Source of the DNA: Streptomyces sp. NRRL S-350
Lineage (GTDB): Bacteria; Actinomycetota; Actinomycetes; Streptomycetales; Streptomycetaceae
Assembly (NCBI RefSeq): GCF_000719705.1
Contig: NZ_JOHO01000032.1
Span: 1 to 64,000, forward strand
Length of the DNA stretch: 64,000 bases
Reading direction: 5' to 3'
Part shown: positions 49,386-57,138 of the stretch, one piece after another
Numbering within the stretch: the stretch's first letter is position 1
Layout of the letters: each line of letters starts with the position of its first letter
Made by a program: the position numbers and the translations under genes
The notes under the pieces: generated by a model
Told to the model about the DNA's origin: nothing
The model's database searches: none
What the model saw: only the letters and a program-made list of their open reading frames with translations

Positions 49386-50786
49386 TTGAAGCTGCCCCGG
49401 GTGTCCGCCGTCGTCGCGGCCGCCGTCCTGGCCCCCGCCGTCCTCTTCCCCTCGGCGGCCTCCGCCGCCGACGCCCCGCAGCCGGTCGGCGTCTCGGGTC
49501 CCGACACCGCCTCGGGCTCCGCGCCGGACACCTCCGCCCGGGAGACGCCGAGGGACACCGGCAAGGACACCGTCAAGGACGCTGCCGAGGACGCCGGCCC
49601 CGCCGACCAGGAGAAGCAGGACCGCGCCGAGATCCAGCGGATCCTCGCCGACCCGGCGACCGGCCCCAAGGTGCGCGAGACGGCCGAGAAGGCGCTCAAG
49701 GGCACCGCCGCCGACCTGCGCCACTTCCTGCTGGTCGGGCTGGAGGAGGCGCGCCGGCCCGACAACCGGCTGCTGGTCGTCCAGATCGCGGACCGCGGCG
49801 GCCCGGCCGTGCGCAAGGCCGCCGACACGGCACTGCGCGGCACCTACCAGGACGTCCTCGACTTCCTGAAGACCGGCCAGTACGTCGCCCGCGCCGAGGA
49901 CCAGGACCGTGCCGAGGTCGAGCGCATCCTGGCCGACCCGGAGAGCGGGCCCGGGGTGCGCGAGGCGGCCGAGAAGGCGCTCAAGGGCGGCGCGGCCGAA
50001 CTGCGCGCGTTCCTGGCGGTCGAGCTGGCGAAGCAGCGGGCGATCGACAACCAGGTGCGGGTCGCCCAGTTCCTGGCCACCGGCGGCCCGGCCGTGCGCG
50101 CGGCGGCCCTCAAGGCGTTGAACGGCGACGACGCGGCGGTCCTGAAGTTCCTCACGGAGGGCCGGGCCGCCGCCCAGGCGGAGGACGACCGTGCCGAGAT
50201 CCTGCGCATCCTGGCGGACCCGGAGAGCGGGCCCGGGGTGCGTGCGGCGGCCGAGAAGGCGCTCAAGGGCGGCGCGGCCGAACTGCGGCACTTCCTGACC
50301 GTCGAGCTGGCGAGGCAGCGGGGGGACGACAACCGGGTGCGGCTCGCCCAGATCATGGCCGCCGGCGGCCCGGCCGTGCGCGAGGCCGCCGGGAAGGCGC
50401 TGGACGACGGCAGCGACGCGGCGGTCCTGACGTTCCTCACGGAGGGCTGGGCCAGGGCCCGCGCCCAGGACGAGGCCGCCGCGGCCAAGCCCGGCACCGG
50501 CACCGACACCGGCACTCCCGCCCAGCCCGCCGGACCGCAGCAGGAGCAGGGCACCCAGCAGCCTCAGGCCGTCCGGCCCGCCGCCCTCACCGGCACGGGC
50601 ACCGGCACCACCACGGGCACGGGCAGCACCACGGGCACCGGGACCACCACCACCGTCGCCGTCCCCGGCACGCTCGCCGCGACCGGCACCGAAGGGCTCG
50701 GCTGGGAGGCCGGCGGCGCCGCCGCGGCCCTGGCCGCGGGCGCGGCGCTGGTCGCGCTCTCCCGCCGCCGCTCCACCGAGGGCTGA
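49386..50786 (+). CDS. Cell-wall-anchored ALF-repeat protein with LAxTG sorting signal
   Basis: 466 residues from a TTG with AAGG upstream. Signal peptide KLPRVSAVVAAAVLAPAVLFPSAASA. Three tandem about 95-residue units, each with DRAEI.RILADP..GP.VR..AEKALKG.AA.LR.FL and a second half DN..V.Q....GGPAVR.AA..AL.G...VL.FL..G, matching ALF repeats. A Thr/Gly-rich stalk (GTGTTTGTG-type) follows. The C-terminus LAATGTEGLGWEAGGAAAALAAGAALVALSRRR is a class E sortase-like signal: LAxTG, hydrophobic run, basic tail. In Streptomyces class E sortases attach chaplins with LAxTG. The repeats probably present a surface scaffold; ligand unknown. Confidence 0.88.
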   Translation: MKLPRVSAVVAAAVLAPAVLFPSAASAADAPQPVGVSGPDTASGSAPDTSARETPRDTGKDTVKDAAEDAGPADQEKQDRAEIQRILADPATGPKVRETAEKALKGTAADLRHFLLVGLEEARRPDNRLLVVQIADRGGPAVRKAADTALRGTYQDVLDFLKTGQYVARAEDQDRAEVERILADPESGPGVREAAEKALKGGAAELRAFLAVELAKQRAIDNQVRVAQFLATGGPAVRAAALKALNGDDAAVLKFLTEGRAAAQAEDDRAEILRILADPESGPGVRAAAEKALKGGAAELRHFLTVELARQRGDDNRVRLAQIMAAGGPAVREAAGKALDDGSDAAVLTFLTEGWARARAQDEAAAAKPGTGTDTGTPAQPAGPQQEQGTQQPQAVRPAALTGTGTGTTTGTGSTTGTGTTTTVAVPGTLAATGTEGLGWEAGGAAAALAAGAALVALSRRRSTEG

Positions 50787-50798
50787 CACCCCGTCCTG

Positions 50799-50832
50799 TC
50801 CCCGGCCGCCGGCACCACGGCAGCCGGGGACG
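50799..50832 (+). terminator. Terminator after the ALF-repeat gene
   Basis: gtccccggc (50799-50807) pairs with gccggggac (50824-50832), a 9-bp stem with a further internal ccgg pairing, 13 bases after the stop. Confidence 0.65.
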
Positions 50833-50941
50833 CGGCACGTCAGCCGTCGCGACCGGCGGACCTCCGCGCGGTCCGCTCCCGCCGCCGGGCCGCGGCGGCG
50901 CCGTCGGACTGCCCCGCGAAGGCGCGCCGCGCCACCCCGCC

Positions 50942-51139
50942 TCAGTCCCCGCCGCCGTCGTTCGAACTCCTGCGCCGACTGCGCAGGACGCTGGGCAGCA
51001 CCTCCCCGGCGCGGACGGTGAGGGCCGCGACCAGGCGCGTCCAGCGGGGCCCGCCCCGGTCGGCCCACACCACGCACCCGCACCCGGCGACGACCAGCAC
51101 CAGGACCCCGATCAACACCGCACCGACCACCGCGGCCAC
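50942..51139 (-). CDS. Small single-pass membrane protein
   Basis: 65 residues from a GTG with a strong GGAGGAAGG upstream. The N-terminal helix AAVVGAVLIGVLVLVVAGCGCVVW is followed by a basic cytoplasmic-type tail with RRRSS. The ribosome site and clean helix support it as real. No family recognised; it is divergent from the cyclophilin gene. Confidence 0.6.
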   Translation of the reverse strand: MAAVVGAVLIGVLVLVVAGCGCVVWADRGGPRWTRLVAALTVRAGEVLPSVLRSRRRSSNDGGGD

Positions 51140-51178
51140 CCGCCCTTCCTCCGCACGCCTCCGCAGGCCTGCACACGA

Positions 51179-51240
51179 TCAGACGTACGTCTCCGTGCGT
51201 CTCAGTACGCCTCAGTACGCCTCAGTACGTCTGACGTGTG
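51179..51240. promoter_or_regulatory. 10-bp periodic repeat array with outer inverted repeat upstream of cyclophilin
   Basis: Six consecutive 10-bp units (agacgtacgt, ctccgtgcgt, ctcagtacgc twice, ctcagtacgt, ctgacgtgtg) share cagtacg-like cores on one helical turn each. The ends form a perfect inverted repeat tcagacgtac (51179-51188)/gtacgtctga (51225-51234). The block lies 140 bases before the cyclophilin GTG and 40 bases before the small membrane gene start. It looks like a multimeric operator. Confidence 0.6.
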
Positions 51241-51381
51241 GATCCTTCCACCCGGTTCGGCCCGGGGCCCGGCGGCTGTGCCAGGATGCCGTAGCCGGCC
51301 GTCCTGGCCACCGCACCAGGCGCCACCGCACCAGCCCTGCCAGCCGTACCGCCCGTACCAGCCGCACCCGAGGAGTCATCC

Positions 51382-51903
51382 GTGCCCACCGCCCGGTTCG
51401 CCACCCTGCACACCACGGCGGGCCCGATCCGCCTGGAGCTGTTCCCGTTCCACGCGCCGAAGACGGTCCGCAACTTCGTCGAACTCGCCGAGGGCACCCG
51501 GGAGTACACCGACCCGCGTACCGGCGAGCCGGGCAGCGGCCCGTACTACGACGGCACGCCGTTCCACCGGGTGATCGCGGGCTTCATGATCCAGGGCGGC
51601 GACCCGACCGGCACCGGCACCGGCGGTCCGGGCTACGCCTTCGCCGACGAGTTCCACCCGGAGCTGTTCTTCACCAAGCCGTACCTGCTCGCGATGGCCA
51701 ACTCGGGCCCGGGCACCAACGGTTCGCAGTTCTTCATCACGGTCGGCACCCCGGCCCACCTCAACCGCAAGCACACCATCTTCGGGCAGGTCGCCGACGC
51801 GGCCTCCAAGGCCGTGGTGGACGCGATCGCCACCGCCCCGACCGAGGGCGACCGCCCGGTGCAGGACGTGGTGGTCGAGTCCGTCGAGATCGCCCACGCC
51901 TGA
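51382..51903 (+). CDS. Cyclophilin-type peptidyl-prolyl cis-trans isomerase
   Basis: 173 residues from a GTG with GAGGAG upstream. Cyclophilin core: GPIRLELFPFHAPKTVRNFVELAEG, YYDGTPFHRVIAGFMIQGGDPTGTGTGGPGYAFADEF (Arg of FHRV is the catalytic residue), LAMANSGPGTNGSQFFITV and HLNRKHTIFGQV. Full single-domain length, no signal peptide, so cytosolic. Catalyses proline isomerisation in protein folding. It ends five bases before the next gene, with which it forms an operon. Confidence 0.95.
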   Translation: MPTARFATLHTTAGPIRLELFPFHAPKTVRNFVELAEGTREYTDPRTGEPGSGPYYDGTPFHRVIAGFMIQGGDPTGTGTGGPGYAFADEFHPELFFTKPYLLAMANSGPGTNGSQFFITVGTPAHLNRKHTIFGQVADAASKAVVDAIATAPTEGDRPVQDVVVESVEIAHA

Positions 51904-51908
51904 CGCCG

Positions 51909-52295
51909 ATGGCCGTCGAAGCCGAGGGTTTCCCGCCCCGCCCGGTCCGCGGCGTGCACGCCCGCTACGTCCGCCAGGCGGGCTGCCCGGGCGATGTCGC
52001 GATCGTCACCGTGGACTTGGAGCCCTGGGAGGAGGGCCTGCACCTGGAGCTCGCCGCGGGCGCCACGGTGCGCGGCGAGCCCGAGCCGGAGGAGTTGGAG
52101 TGCTTCCTCGCGGCGCTGGCCGCGGGGATGCGCGAGGAGCTGGCCGAGCGGGCGCCGGGCCGGGCGGTGGCGCTGGCGGTGGTGGTGCACCACGTCACCG
52201 TGCACGCGGTGGACTCGCGGGAGCACTCCTTCCGCGTGGCCGGGCGCCTGGCCGTGCGCGAGGCCCTCGCCCGGGCGTACGGCGAGGACCGGTGA
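51909..52295 (+). CDS. Small protein resembling elongation factor G domain IV
   Basis: 128 residues, starting five bases after the cyclophilin stop. The segment VHHVTVHAVDSREHSFRVAGRLAVREALARAYG resembles EF-G domain IV (G-x-x-[HW]-x-V-D-S-x-E-x-[AS]-F-[RK]-x-A-G-x-x-A). The N-terminal half (RYVRQAGCPGDVAIVTVDLEPWEEGLHLEL) would form the preceding beta strands. No GTPase or other EF-G domain is present. Hypothetical family; coupling to a folding catalyst hints at a translation or folding role, but that is inference. Confidence 0.55.
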   Translation: MAVEAEGFPPRPVRGVHARYVRQAGCPGDVAIVTVDLEPWEEGLHLELAAGATVRGEPEPEELECFLAALAAGMREELAERAPGRAVALAVVVHHVTVHAVDSREHSFRVAGRLAVREALARAYGEDR

Positions 52296-52307
52296 CCCGG
52301 CAAAGGG

Positions 52308-52338
52308 GCCGCCGCCCGGTGTGGGTCCGGGCGGCGGC
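52308..52338. terminator. Shared terminator between convergent genes
   Basis: gccgccgcccgg (52308-52319) pairs perfectly with ccgggcggcggc (52327-52338), a 12-bp stem with a 7-base loop, midway between the stops at 52295 (+) and 52356 (-). Confidence 0.88.
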
Positions 52339-52355
52339 GATGGGTTGACGGTCCG

Positions 52356-53462
52356 TCAGGCGCAGGTGGTGAAGGTCGGGCTGGTGTTGGCGATGTAGAG
52401 CGTGGCGCCGGCGACGGGGTCCGAGCTGATCGGGACGGTGATGGTGTCGTCCGCCGTCCACGGGATGCCGTGGGCGTCGAAGGTCCAGGTGCCGGTGACC
52501 TTGCGGGCGACCTTGGCCAGCGTCACCCAGCCGTACTGCTGGGGCGGGACGGTGACGGTCACGCTGTTGTTGACGCTCCTCGACCCGTGCCATTCGTTGG
52601 TGAAGTGCAGGGTGGAGCTGATCGTCGCGGTCAGGACGTTCCCGGGGGCGCCTCCGGCGATCTGGGAGCCCATGTCGACGCCGATGGAGTTGGTCCAGCC
52701 GCTGTCGTCGGTGACCGAGAAGGACTGCTGGACGGCGCCGCTGGTGTTGTTGAACCAGACGGAGGAGGCGCAGGCGCGCGGCAGCGGCGCGGCGGGGGCC
52801 TCGCTCGTCACGGCCCAGGAGCAGCTGGAGGGGTCCTTCTGGCACTGCTTGGCGGCGTGGTCGACGGCCAGGTTGCGGGCGGCCTCCGGGAAGCCGGTGG
52901 CCCACTGCTGGTTGGCGGTGCCGTTGCAGGTGTACTGGTCGGTCCAGGCGTCGTCGTACTGGGCGCCGGCCAGCAGGTCCAGGCAGGTGTTGTCGCCCAC
53001 GTGGCGGATCATGAAGGAGTCGGCGCCGCCGCCGGGGGCCGGCTGCAGGAACCAGCGCTGGCTGGCCTGCCCGGCGCAGGTCTGCTGGCGCAGGCCCGGG
53101 GTGAACCAGGACGCCAGGTCGATGCACTTGCCGGTGTCGTTGTTGACGATGGTGAAGGAGGAGTCGCCGGGGCTGACGCTCAGGTGCCAGTTCTGGTGGT
53201 AGCCGGGCGCGGAGTTGGTGACGACGTAGGCGCCGTCGCCCGTGTTGCCGTTCTGGACGTCGAGTTGGCGCCCGTTGCTGAGCGACTTGATGGTCAGGCA
53301 CTGCTGCGGCGACGCGCACGAGGCGGCGGAAGCGGCCGGGGCGCCGGAAGCGGCACGGGCGGGCGCGGCGGTCAGGCCCAGGGCGGCGCAACAGGTCACC
53401 AGCAGGGCCGCGAGCAGGCGCAGCCAGGGCGCCGTACGGCCGGGGTTCGCGGTGGCAGGCAA
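52356..53462 (-). CDS. Secreted ricin-type lectin with aerolysin-like C-terminal domain
   Basis: 368 residues from a TTG with AAAGGA upstream. Signal peptide WLRLLAALLVTCCAALGLTAAPARA. Residues about 45-190 are a ricin B lectin (beta-trefoil): three QxW repeats at QNWHL, QRWFL and QQWAT, with LDVQNGNTGDGAYV, CIDLASW and CLDLLAG sugar-site loops. A linker with two cysteines leads to residues about 230-368: SVWFNNTSGAVQQSFSVTDDSGWTNSIGVDMGSQ, SSTLHFTNEW, SVTVTVPPQQYGWVTLAKVARKVTGTWTF. This resembles the membrane-insertion domain of ETX/MTX2-aerolysin beta-pore-forming toxins (polar Ser/Thr strands, VPP before the last strand pair). Pore formation is inferred. The esterase gene lies upstream on the same strand. 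Confidence 0.75.
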   Translation of the reverse strand: MPATANPGRTAPWLRLLAALLVTCCAALGLTAAPARAASGAPAASAASCASPQQCLTIKSLSNGRQLDVQNGNTGDGAYVVTNSAPGYHQNWHLSVSPGDSSFTIVNNDTGKCIDLASWFTPGLRQQTCAGQASQRWFLQPAPGGGADSFMIRHVGDNTCLDLLAGAQYDDAWTDQYTCNGTANQQWATGFPEAARNLAVDHAAKQCQKDPSSCSWAVTSEAPAAPLPRACASSVWFNNTSGAVQQSFSVTDDSGWTNSIGVDMGSQIAGGAPGNVLTATISSTLHFTNEWHGSRSVNNSVTVTVPPQQYGWVTLAKVARKVTGTWTFDAHGIPWTADDTITVPISSDPVAGATLYIANTSPTFTTCA

Positions 53463-53537
53463 GGAGGGTGTCCTTTCGTCGGGATGGGCGCGGGGGTCGG
53501 GCGCGGGGATCGGGCGCGGGGATCGGGCGGAGGGTGC

Positions 53538-54665
53538 TTACGGCGCGGCGGCGAAGGCCGCTTCCAGGCGCGGGACGTAGTCCACGAGGTCCTGCGCCCA
53601 GCAGCCCGCGGTGTGGCCGCCGTGGCAGTCGGCGCCCCAGCCGGTGCCGTCGCCGTAGTCGACGTAGTGGTAGGGCAGTTTGAGGGCGTCCAGGCGGTCC
53701 TTGACGCGCTTGGCGGTGCCCTCGGCCCAGAACTCCATGTCGGCGGGGTTGCCGTTGCCGTTGCCGGTGTAGACGGCGATGCCGGTGTGGGTGAGCGCGC
53801 CGAGCCGGGAGGCCGGGTCGGCGGCGTTCCAGCGCCAGTCGGCGTTGAACACGGGGTACGGCGTGCCGAAGATCGCGTCACTGGAGACGGTGGGTCCGAA
53901 GTCCAGGCCGCAGGGGCGGCCGTCGCTGGGGCCGCACAGCACGGTGCCGGCGTTGGTCAGCATGGCGACGACGGCGCCGCGCAGGACCATCTCGTCGGCG
54001 GACAGGTCGTTGGCGCCGGACATGGTGAGGACCTGGCCGAACAGGTCGGGGCGGTCCTGGGCGTAGTGCAGGGCGCCGAAGCCGCCCATGGACAGGCCGC
54101 CGACGGCCCGGTGGGCGCGGTCGGTGCGGGTGCGCAGGTTGGCGTCGACGAACGGGAGGACCTGGTTCAGGTGGAAGGTCTCCCAGTTCTGCGCGCCGGC
54201 GGCGGTGCCCTGGTCGAGCCAGTCGGTGTACCAGCCGCGCAGGCCGCCGTCCGGGATGACCGTGATCATCGACTGCGCGGCGGTCAGGGCCGGGTAGGCC
54301 AGTGCCGGGTCGCCGGGGTTGTCCGAGGCGCCGTGCAGGAAGTACAGCACGGGGTAGCGCCGGTCCGGGTGCTGCGCGTAGTCGGCGGGCAGCAGGATCC
54401 GGATGGTGTGCTGCCCGGAGACCTGGGGCGTGGTGACGGTGACGACGAAGTCGGTGGCGCTGCCGGCGGCGGTGCCGACCTGGGTCAGCCCGAAGCCGTC
54501 CGTCAGCGGCGGCGGCCCGGGTGCGGGCTCGGAAGCGACCGGCGAGGCGGCGACCGGCGAGGCGGCGGCCGTGGGTGCGGCGAGCAGGAGCAGGCAGGAG
54601 GCGAGGGCGGCGACGGCCGTACGGGCGCGCCGCAGCCGGGCGGGCAGGAGCCGGGCTGGGGTCAT
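53538..54665 (-). CDS. Secreted esterase (alpha/beta hydrolase, esterase D/antigen 85-like)
   Basis: 375 residues from ATG with GAGGA upstream. Signal peptide RLRRARTAVAALASCLLLLAAPTAAA. Hydrolase blocks: YPVLYFLHGASDNPGDP (oxyanion HG), MITVIPDGGLRGWYTDW, RAVGGLSMGGFGALHYAQDRPDLFGQVLTMSGANDL with nucleophile Ser192 (GLSMGG) and a late His candidate in DCHGGHTAGCWAQ. Two late cysteines may pair. This is the secreted family that includes feruloyl esterases and mycolyltransferases; Streptomyces lack mycolate, so carbohydrate ester hydrolysis is more likely. It starts 264 bases from the divergent LuxR gene and is followed by the lectin gene 75 bases later, so they may be cotranscribed. Confidence 0.88.
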   Translation of the reverse strand: MTPARLLPARLRRARTAVAALASCLLLLAAPTAAASPVAASPVASEPAPGPPPLTDGFGLTQVGTAAGSATDFVVTVTTPQVSGQHTIRILLPADYAQHPDRRYPVLYFLHGASDNPGDPALAYPALTAAQSMITVIPDGGLRGWYTDWLDQGTAAGAQNWETFHLNQVLPFVDANLRTRTDRAHRAVGGLSMGGFGALHYAQDRPDLFGQVLTMSGANDLSADEMVLRGAVVAMLTNAGTVLCGPSDGRPCGLDFGPTVSSDAIFGTPYPVFNADWRWNAADPASRLGALTHTGIAVYTGNGNGNPADMEFWAEGTAKRVKDRLDALKLPYHYVDYGDGTGWGADCHGGHTAGCWAQDLVDYVPRLEAAFAAAP

Positions 54666-54841
54666 GGGTCGTCCTCGGCCTTCGACGGTCGGTGGTGGTG
54701 GGCGGTTGTCGCGGGCGGTGCTGACGGGCCGTGCCGAAGGGCCGCCGGGACGGTCCGCCCCGCCGGTCATGTCTGAACATCGACAACTCTTGTCATGCGG
54801 ACCGTCCCGCGCCAGAGCCACCGGCGGCGCACCTGGGCCAC

Positions 54842-54857
54842 TGGCGCATGTGCGCCA
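54842..54857. promoter_or_regulatory. Palindromic operator candidate tggcgcatgtgcgcca
   Basis: Arms tggcgca and tgcgcca with a two-base centre form a perfect palindrome in the spacer between the esterase and LuxR genes, 73 bases before the regulator start. The position fits autoregulation or divergent control by the LuxR protein. Confidence 0.55.
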
Positions 54858-54929
54858 CCCGCCCGGGTAGGCTCCCCCGGCCACCCGGTACGGCCGGGCG
54901 GCGGGGGACACGATGACTGGGGGGAATTC

Positions 54930-55913
54930 GTGCACGACATGCTGGACCCGGACACCCGACGCGGCCGCGTCTACCGCTGCCTGGTCGGCCGGCCCCGGGC
55001 CCGCGTCACGGCACTGGCACACGCCGCGGGCCTCGACGAGGACACCGTGCTCGCCGTCCTGCGGGACCTCGCCGACGAAGGCGTCGCCGTCGCCTTCGAC
55101 ACCGCCGGAAGCACCGACGACCGCGACCACTCCTGGGAGGCGCTGCCCCCCGGCCGGGTGGTCGAGGCGGTCCTGCAGCGCGACGCGCTGCGCCAGGCCA
55201 CCGCCCGCCGCGCCGGCGCGGAACTCGAACGCCTCTACCGCTTCGCCCGGCGCGACACCGGCAGCTACGGCGCGCTGGAGGTGGTCGAGAACCCCGCCGA
55301 GGTGCTCGCCGCCAGCCGCCGCCTGCAACTGGCCGCCCGTCACCAGGTCCGGGTCATCGACGTGCCGCCGTACTCCGGCAGCCAGGCCCACTACGCCGAC
55401 CAGGAAGTACTGCAGCGCCGCCGGATGGCCGCCGGCGTCGCCTACCGCGCGATCTACCAGGGCTGCGCCTTCGAGGACCCGGTCGCCGGGCCCAACATGG
55501 CGCGCATGGTCGAGGCGGGCGAGCAGGCCCGCACCCTGGACGAGCCGCCGCTCAAACTCGCCATCGGCGACGACGACCTCGCCATCGTCACCCTGCCCGC
55601 CGACGACCGCCCCGGCGTCGTCTCCCTGCTGATCCGCCCCTCCAGCCTGCTGCAGGCCATGACCGCCGTCTTCGAGACCCTGTGGCGCCTGGCCGTCCCG
55701 GCCAGCGTGGCCGACGTCGACCTGCGCATCGACGAACGCGACCGGCGCATCCTCACCCTCATGGCCGGCGGCGCCACCGACGACGCCATCGCCCGCCGCC
55801 TTGGCCTGGGCCGACGCACCGTGGTGCGCCGCGTCTCCGTCCTCCTCGCCCACCTGGGCGCCACCACCCGCTTCCAGGCCGGCGTCCAGGCCGCCCGCCG
55901 CGGGTGGCTGTGA
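54930..55913 (+). CDS. LuxR-family regulator with N-terminal TrmB/helix-turn-helix-like sensor
   Basis: 327 residues from a GTG with GGGGGG upstream (ATG three codons later). C-terminal HTH: VDLRIDERDRRILTLMAGGATDDAIARRLGLGRRTVVRRVSVLLAHLGATTRFQAGVQAARRGWL, a LuxR domain. N-terminal residues 8-60 (RRGRVYRCLVGRPRARVTALAHAAGLDEDTVLAVLRDLADEGVAV) form a TrmB-like winged helix. The centre holds a phospholipase-D-like sensor as in the Streptomyces TrmB/LuxR group. The divergent esterase-lectin pair is a plausible target, with the 54842 palindrome as operator. Confidence 0.88.
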   Translation: MHDMLDPDTRRGRVYRCLVGRPRARVTALAHAAGLDEDTVLAVLRDLADEGVAVAFDTAGSTDDRDHSWEALPPGRVVEAVLQRDALRQATARRAGAELERLYRFARRDTGSYGALEVVENPAEVLAASRRLQLAARHQVRVIDVPPYSGSQAHYADQEVLQRRRMAAGVAYRAIYQGCAFEDPVAGPNMARMVEAGEQARTLDEPPLKLAIGDDDLAIVTLPADDRPGVVSLLIRPSSLLQAMTAVFETLWRLAVPASVADVDLRIDERDRRILTLMAGGATDDAIARRLGLGRRTVVRRVSVLLAHLGATTRFQAGVQAARRGWL

Positions 55914-55996
55914 GGCGGCACCGCACCGCGGCGACGGCGAGTGACGCGCGCTCAGCAGGCCCCGCGCGGGCCGGCGCGCCGGTGCGGGCCGGTCGG

Positions 55997-56056
55997 CTTC
56001 CTGCCGTCGCCCTCCCTGCCCTCGCCCTTCCTACCGTCGCCCTTCCTGCCCTCGCG
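55997..56056. repeat. 15-bp repeat spanning the DUF3592 stop codon
   Basis: Four 15-bp units (cttcctgccgtcgcc, ctccctgccctcgcc, cttcctaccgtcgcc, cttcctgccctcgcg) cover 55997-56056. On the minus strand they encode GEGRK-type pentapeptides. The third unit has a TAG where the others have CAG, and this TAG is the stop of the DUF3592 gene. Confidence 0.9.
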
Positions 56057-56744
56057 CGGTGCCACCCGGCTCCTGGCGCCGCCGCGCCCTTCGGTGCCAC
56101 CCCAGTGCCGTACGGGCGTCCGTGAGCAGCCAGCCGCCCAGGAACACCGCGCCGGCCAGCAGGAACACGGCCGGAATGCCGAACACCGGGACCGACACCA
56201 GGCTCGGCCGGCCCGTGGACATCCGCCCGTCGTCCGCCAGCCACACCCGGACCGCCTTGCCCTCCGGGTAGGGGCCCTCCGGGCGCTCCGCGCTGAACTC
56301 CCGTCCGTCGACGCTCCAGCGGAAGGTGCAGGCGTACGTCCTGTCGCCCAGACCGCCGCCCTCCACCGGCACCTGGCCGGTCACCCGGCAGTGCGTCACG
56401 GTGGCCGGCACGCTGCGCGGCTCGTGCAGCCGGTCCCGGACGGTCTGGGCGATCTGTGCCGCCAGGAACACCGCGCCCAGCGTGAGCAGCAGGAAACCCG
56501 CCACCCGCACACCGGTGCCCGCGAACCCGCCCCCCGACCCCTCGCGGCGCAGTGGCACCGAGGCGGCCAGACCGGCCACCGACGCGGCGGCGCACACCCA
56601 CGGCAGGGGCCCGGCCACCGGCTCGTCCTGCGACCACGCCCACACCGTCGCGCCGCCCGCGACGGTCAGCGCCACCAGCGCCACCGCGGCCACCACCGTC
56701 GCCGCGGCGGCCGTCCGCCCCGGCCCGCTCCCCGTGTCCGTCAC
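56031..56744 (-). CDS. DUF3592-like membrane protein
   Basis: 237 residues from a GTG with GGAGGG upstream. Four hydrophobic spans: TAAAATVVAAVALVALTVAGGATVWAW, LPWVCAAASVAGLAASVPL, VAGFLLLTLGAVFLAAQIA and SVPVFGIPAVFLLAGAVFLGGWLL. Between spans 3 and 4 is a soluble domain with ATVTHCRV, DRTYACTFRWSVDGREFSAERPEGPYPEGKAVRVWLADDGR, the DUF3592 pattern (two-strand unit with C-x-Y-x-C-like pair and an EG-rich loop). Function unknown. Its last codons lie in a 15-bp repeat (see 55997-56056). Confidence 0.78.
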   Translation of the reverse strand: MTDTGSGPGRTAAAATVVAAVALVALTVAGGATVWAWSQDEPVAGPLPWVCAAASVAGLAASVPLRREGSGGGFAGTGVRVAGFLLLTLGAVFLAAQIAQTVRDRLHEPRSVPATVTHCRVTGQVPVEGGGLGDRTYACTFRWSVDGREFSAERPEGPYPEGKAVRVWLADDGRMSTGRPSLVSVPVFGIPAVFLLAGAVFLGGWLLTDARTALGWHRRARRRQEPGGTARGQEGRR

Positions 56745-57138
56745 GCCGCTGCCCTCCCCCCCGGCCGTCCGGCCGTTGCGCAGATCCTCCTACCGCCGGG
56801 GAGCCCGCCCACACCCCGCGGCCGGTTTCCGTGCCGAGCGGTGACGCGGCCGCGACATCGTCACGCGCCGTTGCCCGCGCGGGAGTTCGGCGTGGCGGCC
56901 CCGGAGCCGGGCCGGTCCCGTCCGGTCCCCTGTCACCGGCCCCACCTGCCCGCATTCCGCGGTGACGGCCCATTGCGGTTAGATCACGACGTGTCCGATT
57001 CATCGAACATTGGGTGAGAGTGTGGTGATTGATTTGGTTGGCAGCGGTGTCGACGGGCTCTCATAATTCCTGCTGACACGCGTGACGGACGGTTTCGGAG
57101 AACCCGTTGGGGTCGTGGTTCCCATGGAGGGCCCGCGC
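56745..57138. other. Intergenic region upstream of the four-gene operon
   Basis: The first 200 bases are G+C-rich without a convincing gene. From about 56975 the sequence becomes A+T-rich and contains the promoter at 57038-57067 and a 70-base leader to the GTG at 57139. Confidence 0.55.
57038..57067 (+). promoter_or_regulatory. Vegetative-type promoter of the four-gene operon
   Basis: TTGGCA (57038-57043) matches the -35 consensus TTGACA at five of six bases. After an 18-base spacer, CATAAT (57062-57067) matches TATAAT at five of six. Transcription would start near 57074, leaving about 65 bases of leader. This is the best sigma-70/HrdB-type promoter in the window. Confidence 0.72.
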
